The translations under genes and the position numbers were made by a program. From Verrucomicrobiota bacterium (GTDB lineage Bacteria; Verrucomicrobiota; Verrucomicrobiia; Limisphaerales; Fontisphaeraceae): 35,285 nucleotides of DNA. This document shows positions 9,649-18,570 of this stretch, one piece after another (the stretch's first letter is position 1; every line of letters begins with the position of its first letter). Below the pieces are notes generated by a model, which saw only the letters and a program-made list of their open reading frames with translations, did not search any database and was not told the DNA's origin. The DNA lies in assembly GCA_037139415.1 (NCBI GenBank), contig JBAXGN010000071.1, positions 1 through 35,285 on the forward strand. The letters run 5' to 3'.

Positions 9649-9950
9649 ACTTCCCAATTTGCAATTCCACCATCCCCTTTTTGACCATTGGCTATTTTCC
9701 CCGTCCATCTTGTCGCATTCCTTTTTACTGATCACTTGATTACTGTTCACTGATGTCTTATTCCTGCTGCCATCGCGTAAATGAAATGCATGTTTGAGTT
9801 TGCACTGGGTTGGGAAGCGGAGTAGTCTGCCGCTGTGTTGTGTAATCATGGACACCACCGATGCCTCGTCTTGCCAGGGTTTCGCGGAACCCGGCGCGTG
9901 GTAGTTTTACGCGGTCAACTGGTCGCCATGATCATGGAGGAATGCCACTT
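9649..9950. other. Intergenic gap before GST-like gene
   Basis: No gene is supported in these 302 bases. The first half is pyrimidine-rich. The frame of the next gene stays open back to 9861, but that extension (rich in R and S) lacks similarity to the family and the ribosome-binding site favours the later start. Confidence 0.5.
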
Positions 9951-10625
9951 ATGATTACGCTGGTGCAGTTTCCTTGGAGCCCTTTTTGCATTGTCCAACG
10001 CCGGATTCTCGAGTTTGGCGGCGCCCGGTTTCGCTGTGCGAATGTGCCTAACACGGATCGTACCCTCGTCTGGCGGTTAACGCGTCAGCGCTATCACGCC
10101 GTGCCGATCATCAAGGATGGCCAGAATGTCATTTTCGAGGTGGACGATAATTCGCAGGTGATTGCCAAGTATCTGGATGCCCGGTTGCAGTTGGGATTAT
10201 TTCCCAAGGAATGGTCCGGCGTGCAAAATGTTATCTGGCGTCATATCGAGAATGAAATTGAGGATATCGCCTTCCGGCTCAATGACATTTATTACCAGGA
10301 GTTCGTCCCGGAAAAGGAATGGCTGGCCTTCCTTCGCCATAAGGAGCGCAAGTTTGGACGCCATTGCCTGACCCAATGGCAGCAGCAGCAGTCCGGCCTG
10401 CTGGAAGAGCTAAGCCGTCGGCTGATTCCTTACGAGCAGATGCTGGGCACCCGTCCGTTCCTGCTGGATCAGCAACCGCGCTTTGTGGATTTCGATTTGT
10501 ACGGCATGTTGGGCAACTTTATGTTTAGCGGACACTATCAACTCCCCGCGCCGCATAATCACCTGCAACAATGGTATGACCGCATGACTCGGCTGCCAAA
10601 AAAGACGGTGACCCGGGCCAAATAA
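9951..10625 (+). CDS. Glutathione S-transferase-like protein
   Basis: This 224-residue cytoplasmic protein has a thioredoxin-fold N-terminal domain and an all-helical C-terminal domain. MITLVQFPWSPFC contains a P-W-S-P-F-C active-site-like turn (Cys13). The segment HAVPIIKDGQNVIFEVDDN then resembles the cis-proline and glutathione-binding V-P-x-L/I plus (E/D)-S region of glutathione S-transferases. Near the C terminus, RFVDFDLYGMLGNF matches the conserved 'x-x-D-x-x-L' N-capping motif. The start at 9951 is set by GGAGG ten bases upstream; an ATG at 9942 sits too close to that site. The substrate is unknown. Confidence 0.82.
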   Translation: MITLVQFPWSPFCIVQRRILEFGGARFRCANVPNTDRTLVWRLTRQRYHAVPIIKDGQNVIFEVDDNSQVIAKYLDARLQLGLFPKEWSGVQNVIWRHIENEIEDIAFRLNDIYYQEFVPEKEWLAFLRHKERKFGRHCLTQWQQQQSGLLEELSRRLIPYEQMLGTRPFLLDQQPRFVDFDLYGMLGNFMFSGHYQLPAPHNHLQQWYDRMTRLPKKTVTRAK

Positions 10626-10678
10626 CCCGGCTGGCAAAATTTCATTACGATTAACCAAGAATACCCCGATAATCACCC

Positions 10679-11986
10679 GTGAAAAAAAACTATATTCTCG
10701 ACACCAACGTTTTGCTGCACGATCCCAACTCACTCCTGAATTTTCAGGAGAATAATGTATTCATCCCCATCGAGGTCATTGAGGAAATTGATCGTTTCAA
10801 ACGCGAGTCCTCCGAACTGGGGCAGAATGCCCGCACGGTTTCCCGCATGTTGGACACACTGCGTGAAAAAAACCGGCTCAGCGAGGGCGTGACGCTCTCC
10901 AATTCAGGGCGTCTGCGTATTTTATTCAAGGATGACGATGGCCCGATGCCCATCGCCGGGAGTCATACGGTGGACAGCCGGATCATTGCCCGCGCCCTGA
11001 CCGTTCAGCGCAAAGACCCGGAGTTGCGCACCATCCTCGTCACCAAGGATATCAATCTGCGCATCAAGGCCGACGCGCTGGGGTTGGAGGCCGAGGATTA
11101 CGAGACCGATCGGGTCCGGATTCAGGACCTCTATACCGGGGTATTTGAACATACGGTGCCGGTGGACCAGATGGCGGCGTTTCGGCTCAATGGCGAACTG
11201 GAACTGCCGGGCAACACGCTCCACTGGCCCAATGAATACTGCACGCTTATCGAGGCGGGTAATCCCAAGCGCACGGCGCTCACGCGGGTGGACAATACCG
11301 GCAAAAAACTGGTGCCCATCATTGATAGCCGGGAGGGCATCTGGGGGATCAAATCAAAAAATCGCGAGCAACACTTCGCGTTTGACGCCCTGCTGGATGA
11401 CCGCATCAAGCTGGTCACCCTGATGGGCAAGGCGGGCACGGGCAAGACCTTGATGGCGATGGCGGCCGGACTCAAAAAAACCGTGCTGGACCGGGAATTT
11501 CGGCGGCTGGTGGTGGCGCGTCCCACCATCTCGATGGGCAAGGAACTTGGGTTTCTGCCCGGCACCCTTGAGGAAAAACTCGGCCCTTGGATGCAACCGA
11601 TCCACGACGCCTTGGAAATGTTGAGCGATCTCAACATGGGGCACGAGCATCGCCGCGCGACGGATTTATTGCGCACCGGCACCATTGTGGTCGAGGCGTT
11701 GAGCTATATTCGCGGACGTTCCATTGCCAACCAGTTCATGATCATTGACGAGGCGCAAAACCTGACGCCGCTCGAAGTCAAAACCATTGTCACCCGCGTC
11801 GGTCACGGCACCAAGCTGGTGTTCACCGGCGATCCCTACCAGATTGATAATCCCTACGTGGACTCCGCGTCCAACGGATTCAATTACATTGTCAGCAAAT
11901 TTCGCGAGCAGTCCCTGGCGGCGCATATTGAACTGCAAAAGGGCGAACGCTCCGAGCTGGCGGAACTGGCCGCGAATATCCTGTGA
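10679..11986 (+). CDS. phoH: PIN domain-PhoH family ATPase
   Basis: This 435-residue protein begins at a GTG codon. The N-terminal PIN nuclease domain (about residues 1-140) opens KKNYILDTNVLLHDP, with the first catalytic aspartate in LDTN. Further acidic residues lie in EVIEEIDRFK and HTVDSRI, and ILVTKDINLRIKA closes the domain. The C-terminal PhoH helicase-like ATPase follows, with Walker A GKAGTGKT at 250-257, the family motif ARPTISMGKELGFLPG, and Walker B IIDEAQNL around residue 357. This layout matches the PIN-PhoH (PhoH2/YlaK) proteins, which act as RNA-unwinding ribonucleases. Many PhoH2 genes sit next to a VapB-like antitoxin, but none is evident here. It overlaps the next gene by 4 bases. 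Confidence 0.95.
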   Translation: MKKNYILDTNVLLHDPNSLLNFQENNVFIPIEVIEEIDRFKRESSELGQNARTVSRMLDTLREKNRLSEGVTLSNSGRLRILFKDDDGPMPIAGSHTVDSRIIARALTVQRKDPELRTILVTKDINLRIKADALGLEAEDYETDRVRIQDLYTGVFEHTVPVDQMAAFRLNGELELPGNTLHWPNEYCTLIEAGNPKRTALTRVDNTGKKLVPIIDSREGIWGIKSKNREQHFAFDALLDDRIKLVTLMGKAGTGKTLMAMAAGLKKTVLDREFRRLVVARPTISMGKELGFLPGTLEEKLGPWMQPIHDALEMLSDLNMGHEHRRATDLLRTGTIVVEALSYIRGRSIANQFMIIDEAQNLTPLEVKTIVTRVGHGTKLVFTGDPYQIDNPYVDSASNGFNYIVSKFREQSLAAHIELQKGERSELAELAANIL

Positions 11987-12519
11987 GGCGTAGCCTCAGG
12001 CTGGGAATCGTCATGCTCGCCGGAATCTGGCTGGGTATGGCGGTGTTCTTTACCTTTGGGGCTGGCCCCATGTTTTTCCGGGAACCCATGCTCGCGGTTT
12101 TTAAGCAGGCCGGGGCGGTCGAGCCAAAACAATATTCCGGCATGGCCGCCATGCTGATCTTGGAGCGGTATTTTTGGTGGCACCTGGCTTGCGGCGCGGG
12201 GTTTATGAGCCTGCTGGCCTGCCAACGGTTTCTGGTTCGTGAGTCCGTGGGCAAAGCCACTTTGGTCTTATCGGGCACGGTAGTGGCCATGGGCCTCGTC
12301 AGCGGGCTTTATTTTCAGCCCCGGCTACACCTGTTGCATCAGCAAAAATATGATTCCACGCTGTCCGCTGGTGTGCGCGAGACCGCCGGGAAACAGTTTA
12401 TGGCGGCGCATGGCATATCCCAGAGCGCCAATCTGATCGCCCTTTTTTGTTTGGTCGGATTATTCGTTGCTTGCTGGAAGGATAATGGCGGCGATCAACC
12501 CGCTGCCAGGATAAATTAA
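11983..12519 (+). CDS. DUF4149/TMEM205-like integral membrane protein
   Basis: This 178-residue membrane protein has about four hydrophobic segments: LGIVMLAGIWLGMAVFFTFG near the N terminus, one around residues 60-80 (WHLACGAGFMSLLACQRF), one around 90-108 (LVLSGTVVAMGLVSGLYF), and a C-terminal one (LIALFCLVGLFVACW). The G-x-x-x-F-x-x-x-A-P-x-x-F-like pattern after the first segment and the N-P/Q-R-x-x-L region match DUF4149. It starts at a GTG whose last two bases are inside the TGA stop of the PhoH gene, indicating translational coupling. Function is unknown in the family as a whole. Confidence 0.75.
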   Translation: MRRSLRLGIVMLAGIWLGMAVFFTFGAGPMFFREPMLAVFKQAGAVEPKQYSGMAAMLILERYFWWHLACGAGFMSLLACQRFLVRESVGKATLVLSGTVVAMGLVSGLYFQPRLHLLHQQKYDSTLSAGVRETAGKQFMAAHGISQSANLIALFCLVGLFVACWKDNGGDQPAARIN

Positions 12520-13041
12520 GCGCAGAATGAACAATGCTATAGGTTAAATGACACCTCAACCGGTCGCACCAGAAACCAATGGAAAACAGCCCAGATCAAA
12601 GCAAGACCTCTTTTCGCGAAGCGAACGCCTCGCTGTAGGGCATCTGATTCGTGGTGGCTTGGGAAGCCAACCGGACTTTCCTGCACCTTTTATCGGCGTT
12701 TTCGCTTGCTGCTGATTGCCATTGGACAAGTGCGCAGCTTGCGTTAAACATGATCGCTTGGGAGGGCAGTTTAGGGTGACCGAATCCGGGCGGCGTACTG
12801 CAATAAAACCGGCCTCACCTTCACCAAGGCTGCCGATGGCACCCGGCAGCATATTTGGGCGGGGACTTGGGAATGGAAACTATTTTTGGATAAGAAACAT
12901 TGATTTGAAAACTGGTAAAATGGGAATTGTCCCTGGAGAATAGTTATTATACCGTAGCATTACCGAGTATTATTACGTCCGTTTCAACGGCGCGTTAAAT
13001 ACCATGGGCGGCGGAATCCCGCGAAGCTAACTGTCTGGCAT
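12520..13041. other. Intergenic region without a supported gene
   Basis: These 522 bases have several short open frames on both strands, none with a recognisable domain, signal peptide or ribosome-binding site. One stretch at about 12790-12900 (reading CNKTGLTFTKAADGTRQHIW on the plus strand) has protein-like composition and could be the tail of a decayed gene. The 3' end leads into the first copy of the intergenic element E1. Confidence 0.45.
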
Positions 13042-13139
13042 AAAATCCCCCTTGATTCCCCAACCGGGGTAAGGGAAAGTTCGCCCCCATGAATGGTGAG
13101 CCCAAAGCGATGTCCAACCGCAGCACGATCCGTGCAGGC
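13042..13139 (+). repeat. Intergenic element E1, copy 1
   Basis: This ~100-bp element begins AAAATCCCCCTTGATTCCCC and contains a CCCC-AACC-GGGG type inverted pair, a second block like GTGAGCCCAAAGCGATGTCC, and a tail CCGCAGCACGATCC. Related copies lie at 21252, 22517, 24205 and 24899, each directly in front of a gene for an exported protein. In this copy the ATG at 13089 lies inside the element and reads in frame into the next gene, which makes the apparent long N terminus suspect. Confidence 0.75.
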
Positions 13140-14753
13140 ATGAACCGCGCCCATAAGCGGGGTCCGATCCGTTCCAGCCTTTGGCCGCGCCCCGCGCAAG
13201 CGCTTTTGCTCAGCCTCCCGCTCGTGCTCCTGGGTCTGCCGGCGTTGGCGCAGCAGCCGCTTGATGGCGTCTCCGCGCCGGTGGTGGCCCGCTATCCGGA
13301 ACTCGGCAAAGCGGGCTCGCCCTTCCAGCAGGAGTTCCTGCGCCGTCGGCAGGTTTACGCGGCCGAAAATCCCCAGTTCACCAATGACAACGCCTGGGCG
13401 ATGAAGCTGGCGAGTGAGGTGGCGAAGGAGCTGCCTTCCTTCGCGGCGAAGCCGGAGATCGAGTTCAAGGTGCTGCTCATCATCAAGCGCTACAGTGACA
13501 CCTGGCACCCGCTGTTCCTGCCCGTCCGCTCGGAGATGACCGCCGAGGACATCGCGAAAGCGCGGCATTGTTTCGAGGTTCAGACGCCGGACATGGTGCA
13601 TGACATCACGCGCGGCAAGGTGAAGTTCACGCCCACCGTCCTGGTATCCGCCCAGCCGCTGCGCAGCCTGAATCCGCAGCGGCGCGACAGCGCGGAGTAT
13701 ATGGGGCAGGAGCTGGTCAACGAACTGGCCACGTTCGCCAAGCCGGGCGACTACGACAGCGTGGGCTATTACTTCCTCTATTTCGACAACGCCTCCGGCT
13801 ACCGCATCCCGCGCGCGGGCTACGGAGTGGGCGGCTTCAGCGGTTCGGATGGCATCGGCATGTTCGCCGTCGGCAGCGCGTCGAGCATGAACCCGCGGGA
13901 TGAAATTTTCCTGCACGAATGGATGCACGGGCAGGACGGTTACTACGGCGGCAAGAGCGGCGTCCGGTTGCCGAAGGGCGCGCTGCACGGCTCGGGGAAT
14001 TACGACGCGCATTACAAGGTGGCCAAAGCCTGGCGCCCGCAGGACACCTTCCGCGGCTACCTGGAATGGTATCAGGACATCCTCAATTGCCGGGTTCCCG
14101 AAGGCGGTAGCTTCGTCGGCCATGGTGAGGCGGCGTGGAAGCACGGCCCGATGCGGGAGGAGGCCAAGAAAAAGGGCAAACCGTTCCCAACCACCCCGCT
14201 CCCCAAGGGCGAGTATCCGCAGTGGGTCTATGAACTGATGAAGGGGAACCTGAAAAATGCCCGGCTCGGGCCCACGCTGCTCCCCGCGGGATTGAAGGCG
14301 GGCGAGATCACGAAAGACAGCAAGCCGTGGCGGCTGGATAGCTGGAGCGGCAGCGCCAAGACCACGGCCCGCTATTCGGAAAGCGACGGCGGATCGTTCA
14401 CCCTGGATTGCGCATCAGGGAATAACGCCTCGCTCCGCTGCGATGCGCCGGCGGAGCCATCGGCAAACTACGTCCTGACCGCCGAGGTGAAGACGGTGCA
14501 AGTCAAAATCGAGCAGGCGGGCGGCAAATACTCCGTGCTGCTCGCCGCGGGAGATTTGCAGTCCACCAGGGACCTCTCCGGCTCCGTGGACTGGACGCCG
14601 ATCGTGCTGCCCTTCACCACCAAGCCCGACCGATCCTCAACGACCGTGCGCTTGCAACTCGGCGGATTCAGCAGCATTGCCAGCGGGCGCGCCTGTTTCC
14701 GGGCGGTCAAACTTCAGAAAGTGGCCTACCCGGTGACTACGACGAAGCCTTGA
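13140..14753 (+). CDS. Secreted HExxH metallopeptidase-like protein, unrecognised family
   Basis: This 537-residue exported protein has a signal peptide ending LVLLGLPALAQ. I start it at ATG 13140 because the earlier in-frame ATG (13089) lies within repeat element E1. Residues 259-263 are HEWMH in the context DEIFLHEWMHGQDGYYG, which fits the HExxH zinc-binding motif of gluzincin and metzincin peptidases; the third ligand is not obvious. Before it come alternating hydrophobic beta-type segments (EFKVLLIIKRYSD, VGYYFLYFDN). The C-terminal ~150 residues (from about WRLDSWSGSAKTTARY) look like a beta-sandwich, perhaps a carbohydrate-binding module. I cannot assign a peptidase family. It lies 170 bp upstream of the ECF sigma gene. 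Confidence 0.7.
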   Translation: MNRAHKRGPIRSSLWPRPAQALLLSLPLVLLGLPALAQQPLDGVSAPVVARYPELGKAGSPFQQEFLRRRQVYAAENPQFTNDNAWAMKLASEVAKELPSFAAKPEIEFKVLLIIKRYSDTWHPLFLPVRSEMTAEDIAKARHCFEVQTPDMVHDITRGKVKFTPTVLVSAQPLRSLNPQRRDSAEYMGQELVNELATFAKPGDYDSVGYYFLYFDNASGYRIPRAGYGVGGFSGSDGIGMFAVGSASSMNPRDEIFLHEWMHGQDGYYGGKSGVRLPKGALHGSGNYDAHYKVAKAWRPQDTFRGYLEWYQDILNCRVPEGGSFVGHGEAAWKHGPMREEAKKKGKPFPTTPLPKGEYPQWVYELMKGNLKNARLGPTLLPAGLKAGEITKDSKPWRLDSWSGSAKTTARYSESDGGSFTLDCASGNNASLRCDAPAEPSANYVLTAEVKTVQVKIEQAGGKYSVLLAAGDLQSTRDLSGSVDWTPIVLPFTTKPDRSSTTVRLQLGGFSSIASGRACFRAVKLQKVAYPVTTTKP

Positions 14754-14923
14754 AATGACCGCTGTCCGCCAAGACATCACGTCCCCGATCCTTTCACCAT
14801 CGGCCTCGGGTCGGTCAAAACCATCGGCTGAATCGCCCTCGCCCCCGGTTTGCCCTGCCGGAAAAACTTTTGCAGTGGGGATGGTTTTACCTGCTAAGTT
14901 TGGGCGAAGCGTGGAATAAGTTT

Positions 14924-15502
14924 ATGATGAATGAACATCCTGGAGACAGGCCGTTACCTGCCCCTGCACCACTGGACGAACGCACGTTGCGGGTGCAGCA
15001 ACTATTTGTGCAGCATCAAGGCCGGCTGCGGGCTTTTGTGCTGGGACTGGTACCGGAATTTTCCGCCGCGGATGATGTGATGCAGGAGACGTTTCTGGTC
15101 GTCTCACGCAAGGCGAATGAGTTCGACCCGGACACCAACTTCCAGGCGTGGGTACGGCGGATTGCCACGTTCAAGGTGCTATCCTTGCATCGGGATCGCC
15201 AGCGTGCGCCACTGTGTTTGCAAGCGGATGTGATCGAAGCGCTGGCCGCTGCCGCTCCCAGTTGGGACGATGAGGCACAGTATTTGACCGAAGTGCGAGT
15301 TTTGAAGACCTGCATTGAGAAACTCCCTCCTGCCCCGCGTGAATTGATCCGGCTGCGCTATTATGGCGAGCATTTGCCCGAGGAAATCGCGCGGCTGCGT
15401 GCCCAATCAGTCAATGCTGTGAATGTGACTTTAACCCGGGCGCGCATTGCCTTGCGGGAATGCATGGAGCGTAATCTAAAGACTGCGGGGGCGACACCAT
15501 GA
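14924..15502 (+). CDS. ECF sigma-70 factor, Planctomycetes/Verrucomicrobia type
   Basis: This 192-residue sigma factor has region 2 at VQQLFVQHQGRLRAFVLGLV, AADDVMQETFLVV and FQAWVRRIATFKVL, which binds core polymerase and the -10 element. Region 4 is at CIEKLPPAPRELIRLRYYGE and the following helix-turn-helix (EEIARLRAQSVNAVNVTLTR), which binds the -35 element. The long spacing and sequence style fit the subfamily common in Rhodopirellula and Verrucomicrobium genomes. The start at 14924 (ATGATG) was chosen because the residues upstream do not belong to the fold. Its stop overlaps the start of the FecR/LamG gene by 4 bases (ATGA), so the two proteins are translationally coupled, as for a sigma factor and its membrane regulator. 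Confidence 0.93.
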   Translation: MMNEHPGDRPLPAPAPLDERTLRVQQLFVQHQGRLRAFVLGLVPEFSAADDVMQETFLVVSRKANEFDPDTNFQAWVRRIATFKVLSLHRDRQRAPLCLQADVIEALAAAAPSWDDEAQYLTEVRVLKTCIEKLPPAPRELIRLRYYGEHLPEEIARLRAQSVNAVNVTLTRARIALRECMERNLKTAGATP

Positions 15503-17133
15503 ATGATGCACGTCTTGCATTATTGTGCAGTCGTTATCTGGATGGCCAACTTACCGAGGCGGAACGGGCTGAGTTGGAGGACCTGCTGCGGCGATCATCC
15601 GCCGCACGGGAACAGTTCTGGAGGGAAACACGGCTACACGCGCAATTACATGAAGTCGAGAATGAAGGTGCTGAAACATTGCCGACACAACCCAGGCGGC
15701 TGACACTACCGCGTTGGGCGCAAAGCCCCGTCAATTGGCTGGCGATGGCGGCCTGCCTGGGACTTGCCTTGATATTGGCACTGCAATTCCACCCCCGGCA
15801 GAACATCGGGACGGATAATCCAGCCAACACGCCCCTGGAGTCCACGTCGGCGGCAGTGGCAGTGTTGACACATGGCGTGGATCTGGAGTGGCGCAAGCCG
15901 GAAGAGGCACGCAAAGTCGGGACCGCACTAGAGCCGGGCTGGTTGCGCCTGAAGGCGGGTTTGGCGCTGGTGGAGTTCTTTAATGGCGCGCGCGTCTTGC
16001 TGGAGGGGCCGGTGGAATTTCAACTGGTTTCTGCGACGAAGGGGTTTTGTGCGTCGGGTCGCTTAAGCGCAGAAGTACCGGCACACGCGCAGGGGTTCAC
16101 GATCATGACGCCGCAGGTGCGAGTGGTGGATCGTGGCACAGCGTTTGGCGTGAGTGTCGGCGCGCAAGCGGCGGAAGTGCATGTATTCAAGGGCAAGGTG
16201 GAGTTGCTGGAGAAGGTAACCCCGCAGCGGGACTTGCGGGAGGGGGAGGCAGTGACGGTTGCGGTTGATGGCACACTCCGTTCCATACCCACGCACAGCA
16301 CGGTATTTGCCTCGGTAGCAGAATTTGAGCGGCGGCTCACCGTTGTGCAGCGGCAGCAACTGGCGCAATGGCGCGCCGCAGCGCTACGATTGAATTCCGA
16401 TCCTGATTTGCTGTTACGGTTTGATTTTGAAATACCCGCCAATATACGGACGCTGCCGAACGTAACAGCGAAGCACTCATCCACTGGCGATGGCACCATT
16501 GTCGCTTGCGAGCGGGGCGAAGGCCGTTGGCCTGGCAAGAGCGCACTGGAGTTTCGCAGTATGGGCGACCGCGTGCGTGTCAACATCCCCGGTGAGTTTC
16601 GCTCAATAACGCTGACAGCTTGGGCACGCGTGGACGGCATTGAAAGGGCGTTCAATTCCTTGTTCATGTGCGAAGGATATGGCAAGGGCGGATTCCATTG
16701 GCAGATTTCGCGCAAGGGGGATGTAAAATTAGGCGTCAAACTGGATAATCAGAAAGACAAGGCCACCGATTATTGCAGTCCAGTCATTTTTACGCCCGAG
16801 CGCCTTGGCCGCTGGGTACACCTCGCTGTTGTCTATGATGCTGAGGCAAAGCAGGTGACGCATTTTGTGGATGGCGTGGCGGTAAGTCGTGAAGCTACGC
16901 GCTTCGTAGTGCCGCTCCGCATCGGCAATGCTGACGTGGGAAACTGGAGCTTGGGCACGCACAGCACTATTTACCCGGTACGCCATTTCAGCGGTCGCAT
17001 GGATGAACTGGCGCTGTATGGCCGGGCCTTGCGGGAAGCGGAAATCCAACAACTTTATGCCATAGGCGTGCCCATGAGCCTGGAGACACACGCAGCCGTC
17101 AACGCCCAATCCGGAATCCCCGAACAACAATGA
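15499..17133 (+). CDS. FecR domain-LamG domain membrane protein (probable anti-sigma regulator)
   Basis: This 544-residue protein has four parts. A cytoplasmic N terminus (about 1-50; LLCSRYLDGQLTEAERAELE) resembles the zinc-less anti-sigma helix bundle. One membrane helix lies at about 79-97 (WLAMAACLGLALILALQF). A FecR beta domain follows at about 165-255, with FTIMTPQVRVVDRGTAFGVS and VHVFKGKVELLE. A C-terminal LamG/concanavalin A-like jelly roll spans about 300-525, with SITLTAWARVDG, RWVHLAVVYD and FSGRMDELALYGRALREAEI. FecR proteins relay periplasmic signals to a cognate ECF sigma factor; here the sigma gene overlaps it by 4 bases. The lectin-like domain suggests that it binds a glycan. 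It also overlaps the fucosidase gene by 4 bases. Confidence 0.92.
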   Translation: MNDARLALLCSRYLDGQLTEAERAELEDLLRRSSAAREQFWRETRLHAQLHEVENEGAETLPTQPRRLTLPRWAQSPVNWLAMAACLGLALILALQFHPRQNIGTDNPANTPLESTSAAVAVLTHGVDLEWRKPEEARKVGTALEPGWLRLKAGLALVEFFNGARVLLEGPVEFQLVSATKGFCASGRLSAEVPAHAQGFTIMTPQVRVVDRGTAFGVSVGAQAAEVHVFKGKVELLEKVTPQRDLREGEAVTVAVDGTLRSIPTHSTVFASVAEFERRLTVVQRQQLAQWRAAALRLNSDPDLLLRFDFEIPANIRTLPNVTAKHSSTGDGTIVACERGEGRWPGKSALEFRSMGDRVRVNIPGEFRSITLTAWARVDGIERAFNSLFMCEGYGKGGFHWQISRKGDVKLGVKLDNQKDKATDYCSPVIFTPERLGRWVHLAVVYDAEAKQVTHFVDGVAVSREATRFVVPLRIGNADVGNWSLGTHSTIYPVRHFSGRMDELALYGRALREAEIQQLYAIGVPMSLETHAAVNAQSGIPEQQ

Positions 17134-18554
17134 ACACCCCGTTACACCATGGTTTGCTTTGGCTAACCCTCTGCGGACCGGCTTTAACCGTACCTGCTTA
17201 TGAACTACCGCCCGAGGCGAAGCAGGTACCTGCCAAAATCGAAATACCAGCCGGCCCCTTTCAGCCCAGTTGGGCATCGCTGGAGAAATACCAAGTGCCG
17301 GATTGGTTCCGGGATGGGAAATTCGGCATCTTTGTCCATTGGGGGCCGCAGACGCTGGCCGGAGCCAAAGATGGTTCGGCGGATGGCTCCAAGACCCTCA
17401 ATTGGCAGGATTACGCCGCCGCCTTTCGTGGGGACAAGTTTGATGCGAAGCACTGTGCCGAAATTTTTCGCAAATCCGGCGCAAAATACGTAGTGCAAGT
17501 CGCCGAGCATCACGATGGCTATGCGCTCTACGACTCGTCATACACGCCCTGGACATCGGTAAAGATGACGCCCAAGCGCGATTTCGTTGCCGAACTGGCG
17601 GCGGCACTCCGCAAAGAGGGGCTGATCTTTGGCGCGTCCTCCCATACCGAGGAGCATTGGTGGTTCTACGATAATCCGCCGAAGAAAGCGCCGCCCGCTC
17701 CCTTGCCGGGAAGGCCCGTCCCCCCGCAGCCGGACAAGGCGTTTCTGGATTGGTGGTACGCCCGGCTGGTCGAGATCGTGGACAAATACCATCCGCAAAT
17801 CATGTGGTTCGATTGGTGCATTGAGCAGCCGGGGTATGATCCGTATCTCCAGCAGTTTGCCGCTTACTATTACAACCGGGCCGCCGAATGGAAGCAGGGC
17901 GTGGTCCTCAATTACAAATACAACGCCATCCCAACGGACGCCGCCGTCTTGGATATTTCGTGGAACACCAGCCGGTTCTCCTGGCGTCCCGAGCGGATCA
18001 ACCCCACCCCGTGGCAATTCGACACCATGTCCAACCGCAGTTATTGGTTCTGGCGCGCCGACATGGAGATGCGCCCCGTGGCCGAGATGCTCTGCGAACT
18101 CGCGGACGTCATCAGCAAGAACGGCAACTACCTCCTCAACATCCCGCCTGCGCCCGACGGCACGTTGACTCCGGGCCAGGAAAAGATTCTCATCGAGATC
18201 GGACGTTGGCTAACCATCAACGGCGAAGCGATCTACGGCACGCGACCGTGGAAAGTTTTCGGCGAAGGCCCGACCGAAGGACTCGGCCCGAAGTTCCAGG
18301 GCAATCCACCGAAGGCACCCTATACATCGCAAGACATCCGGTTCACAACGAAGGGCGATACGCTCTACGCCATTGTGCTGGCCTGGCCGGAGAACCGGAT
18401 GGTGACCATCAAGTCGCTGGCCGATTGTAAAATCAAGGCCGTGCGCCTGCTCGGTTGCGATGCGCCGGTGAAATGGACTGGGAACTCCATCGAGTTACCC
18501 GCGAACGCCAGCGCGGGCGCGCCGTGTGTTCTCAGAATCCAACACGACCAGTGA
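17130..18554 (+). CDS. Alpha-L-fucosidase, GH29
   Basis: This 474-residue secreted glycosidase has the signal peptide MNTPLHHGLLWLTLCGPAL and a GH29 (beta/alpha)8 barrel. Family hallmarks are WFRDGKFGIFVHWGPQTLAG, the AKYVVQVAEHHDGYALYDS segment with paired histidines, and KRDFVAELAAALRKEGLIFG. The probable nucleophile is Asp228 in QIMWFDWCIE. The barrel ends with SKNGNYLLNIPPAPDGTL, typical of the family. GH29 enzymes release terminal alpha-L-fucose from fucosylated glycans with retention. The start overlaps the stop of the FecR/LamG gene (ATGA), placing the enzyme in the sigma factor's transcription unit. It has a short C-terminal beta domain and no obvious carbohydrate-binding module. Confidence 0.95.
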   Translation: MNTPLHHGLLWLTLCGPALTVPAYELPPEAKQVPAKIEIPAGPFQPSWASLEKYQVPDWFRDGKFGIFVHWGPQTLAGAKDGSADGSKTLNWQDYAAAFRGDKFDAKHCAEIFRKSGAKYVVQVAEHHDGYALYDSSYTPWTSVKMTPKRDFVAELAAALRKEGLIFGASSHTEEHWWFYDNPPKKAPPAPLPGRPVPPQPDKAFLDWWYARLVEIVDKYHPQIMWFDWCIEQPGYDPYLQQFAAYYYNRAAEWKQGVVLNYKYNAIPTDAAVLDISWNTSRFSWRPERINPTPWQFDTMSNRSYWFWRADMEMRPVAEMLCELADVISKNGNYLLNIPPAPDGTLTPGQEKILIEIGRWLTINGEAIYGTRPWKVFGEGPTEGLGPKFQGNPPKAPYTSQDIRFTTKGDTLYAIVLAWPENRMVTIKSLADCKIKAVRLLGCDAPVKWTGNSIELPANASAGAPCVLRIQHDQ

Positions 18555-18570
18555 TTGTCCTGAAAGACCT

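Noticed and set aside
12716-12943. A 75-codon plus-strand frame between the DUF4149-like gene and element E1
   Set aside because: No ribosome-binding site, domain or signal peptide; composition is not protein-like for most of its length.
12984-14144. A 386-codon open frame on the minus strand opposite the HExxH protein
   Set aside because: Arginine- and histidine-rich shadow with no domain; the plus-strand gene has a signal peptide and HEWMH motif.
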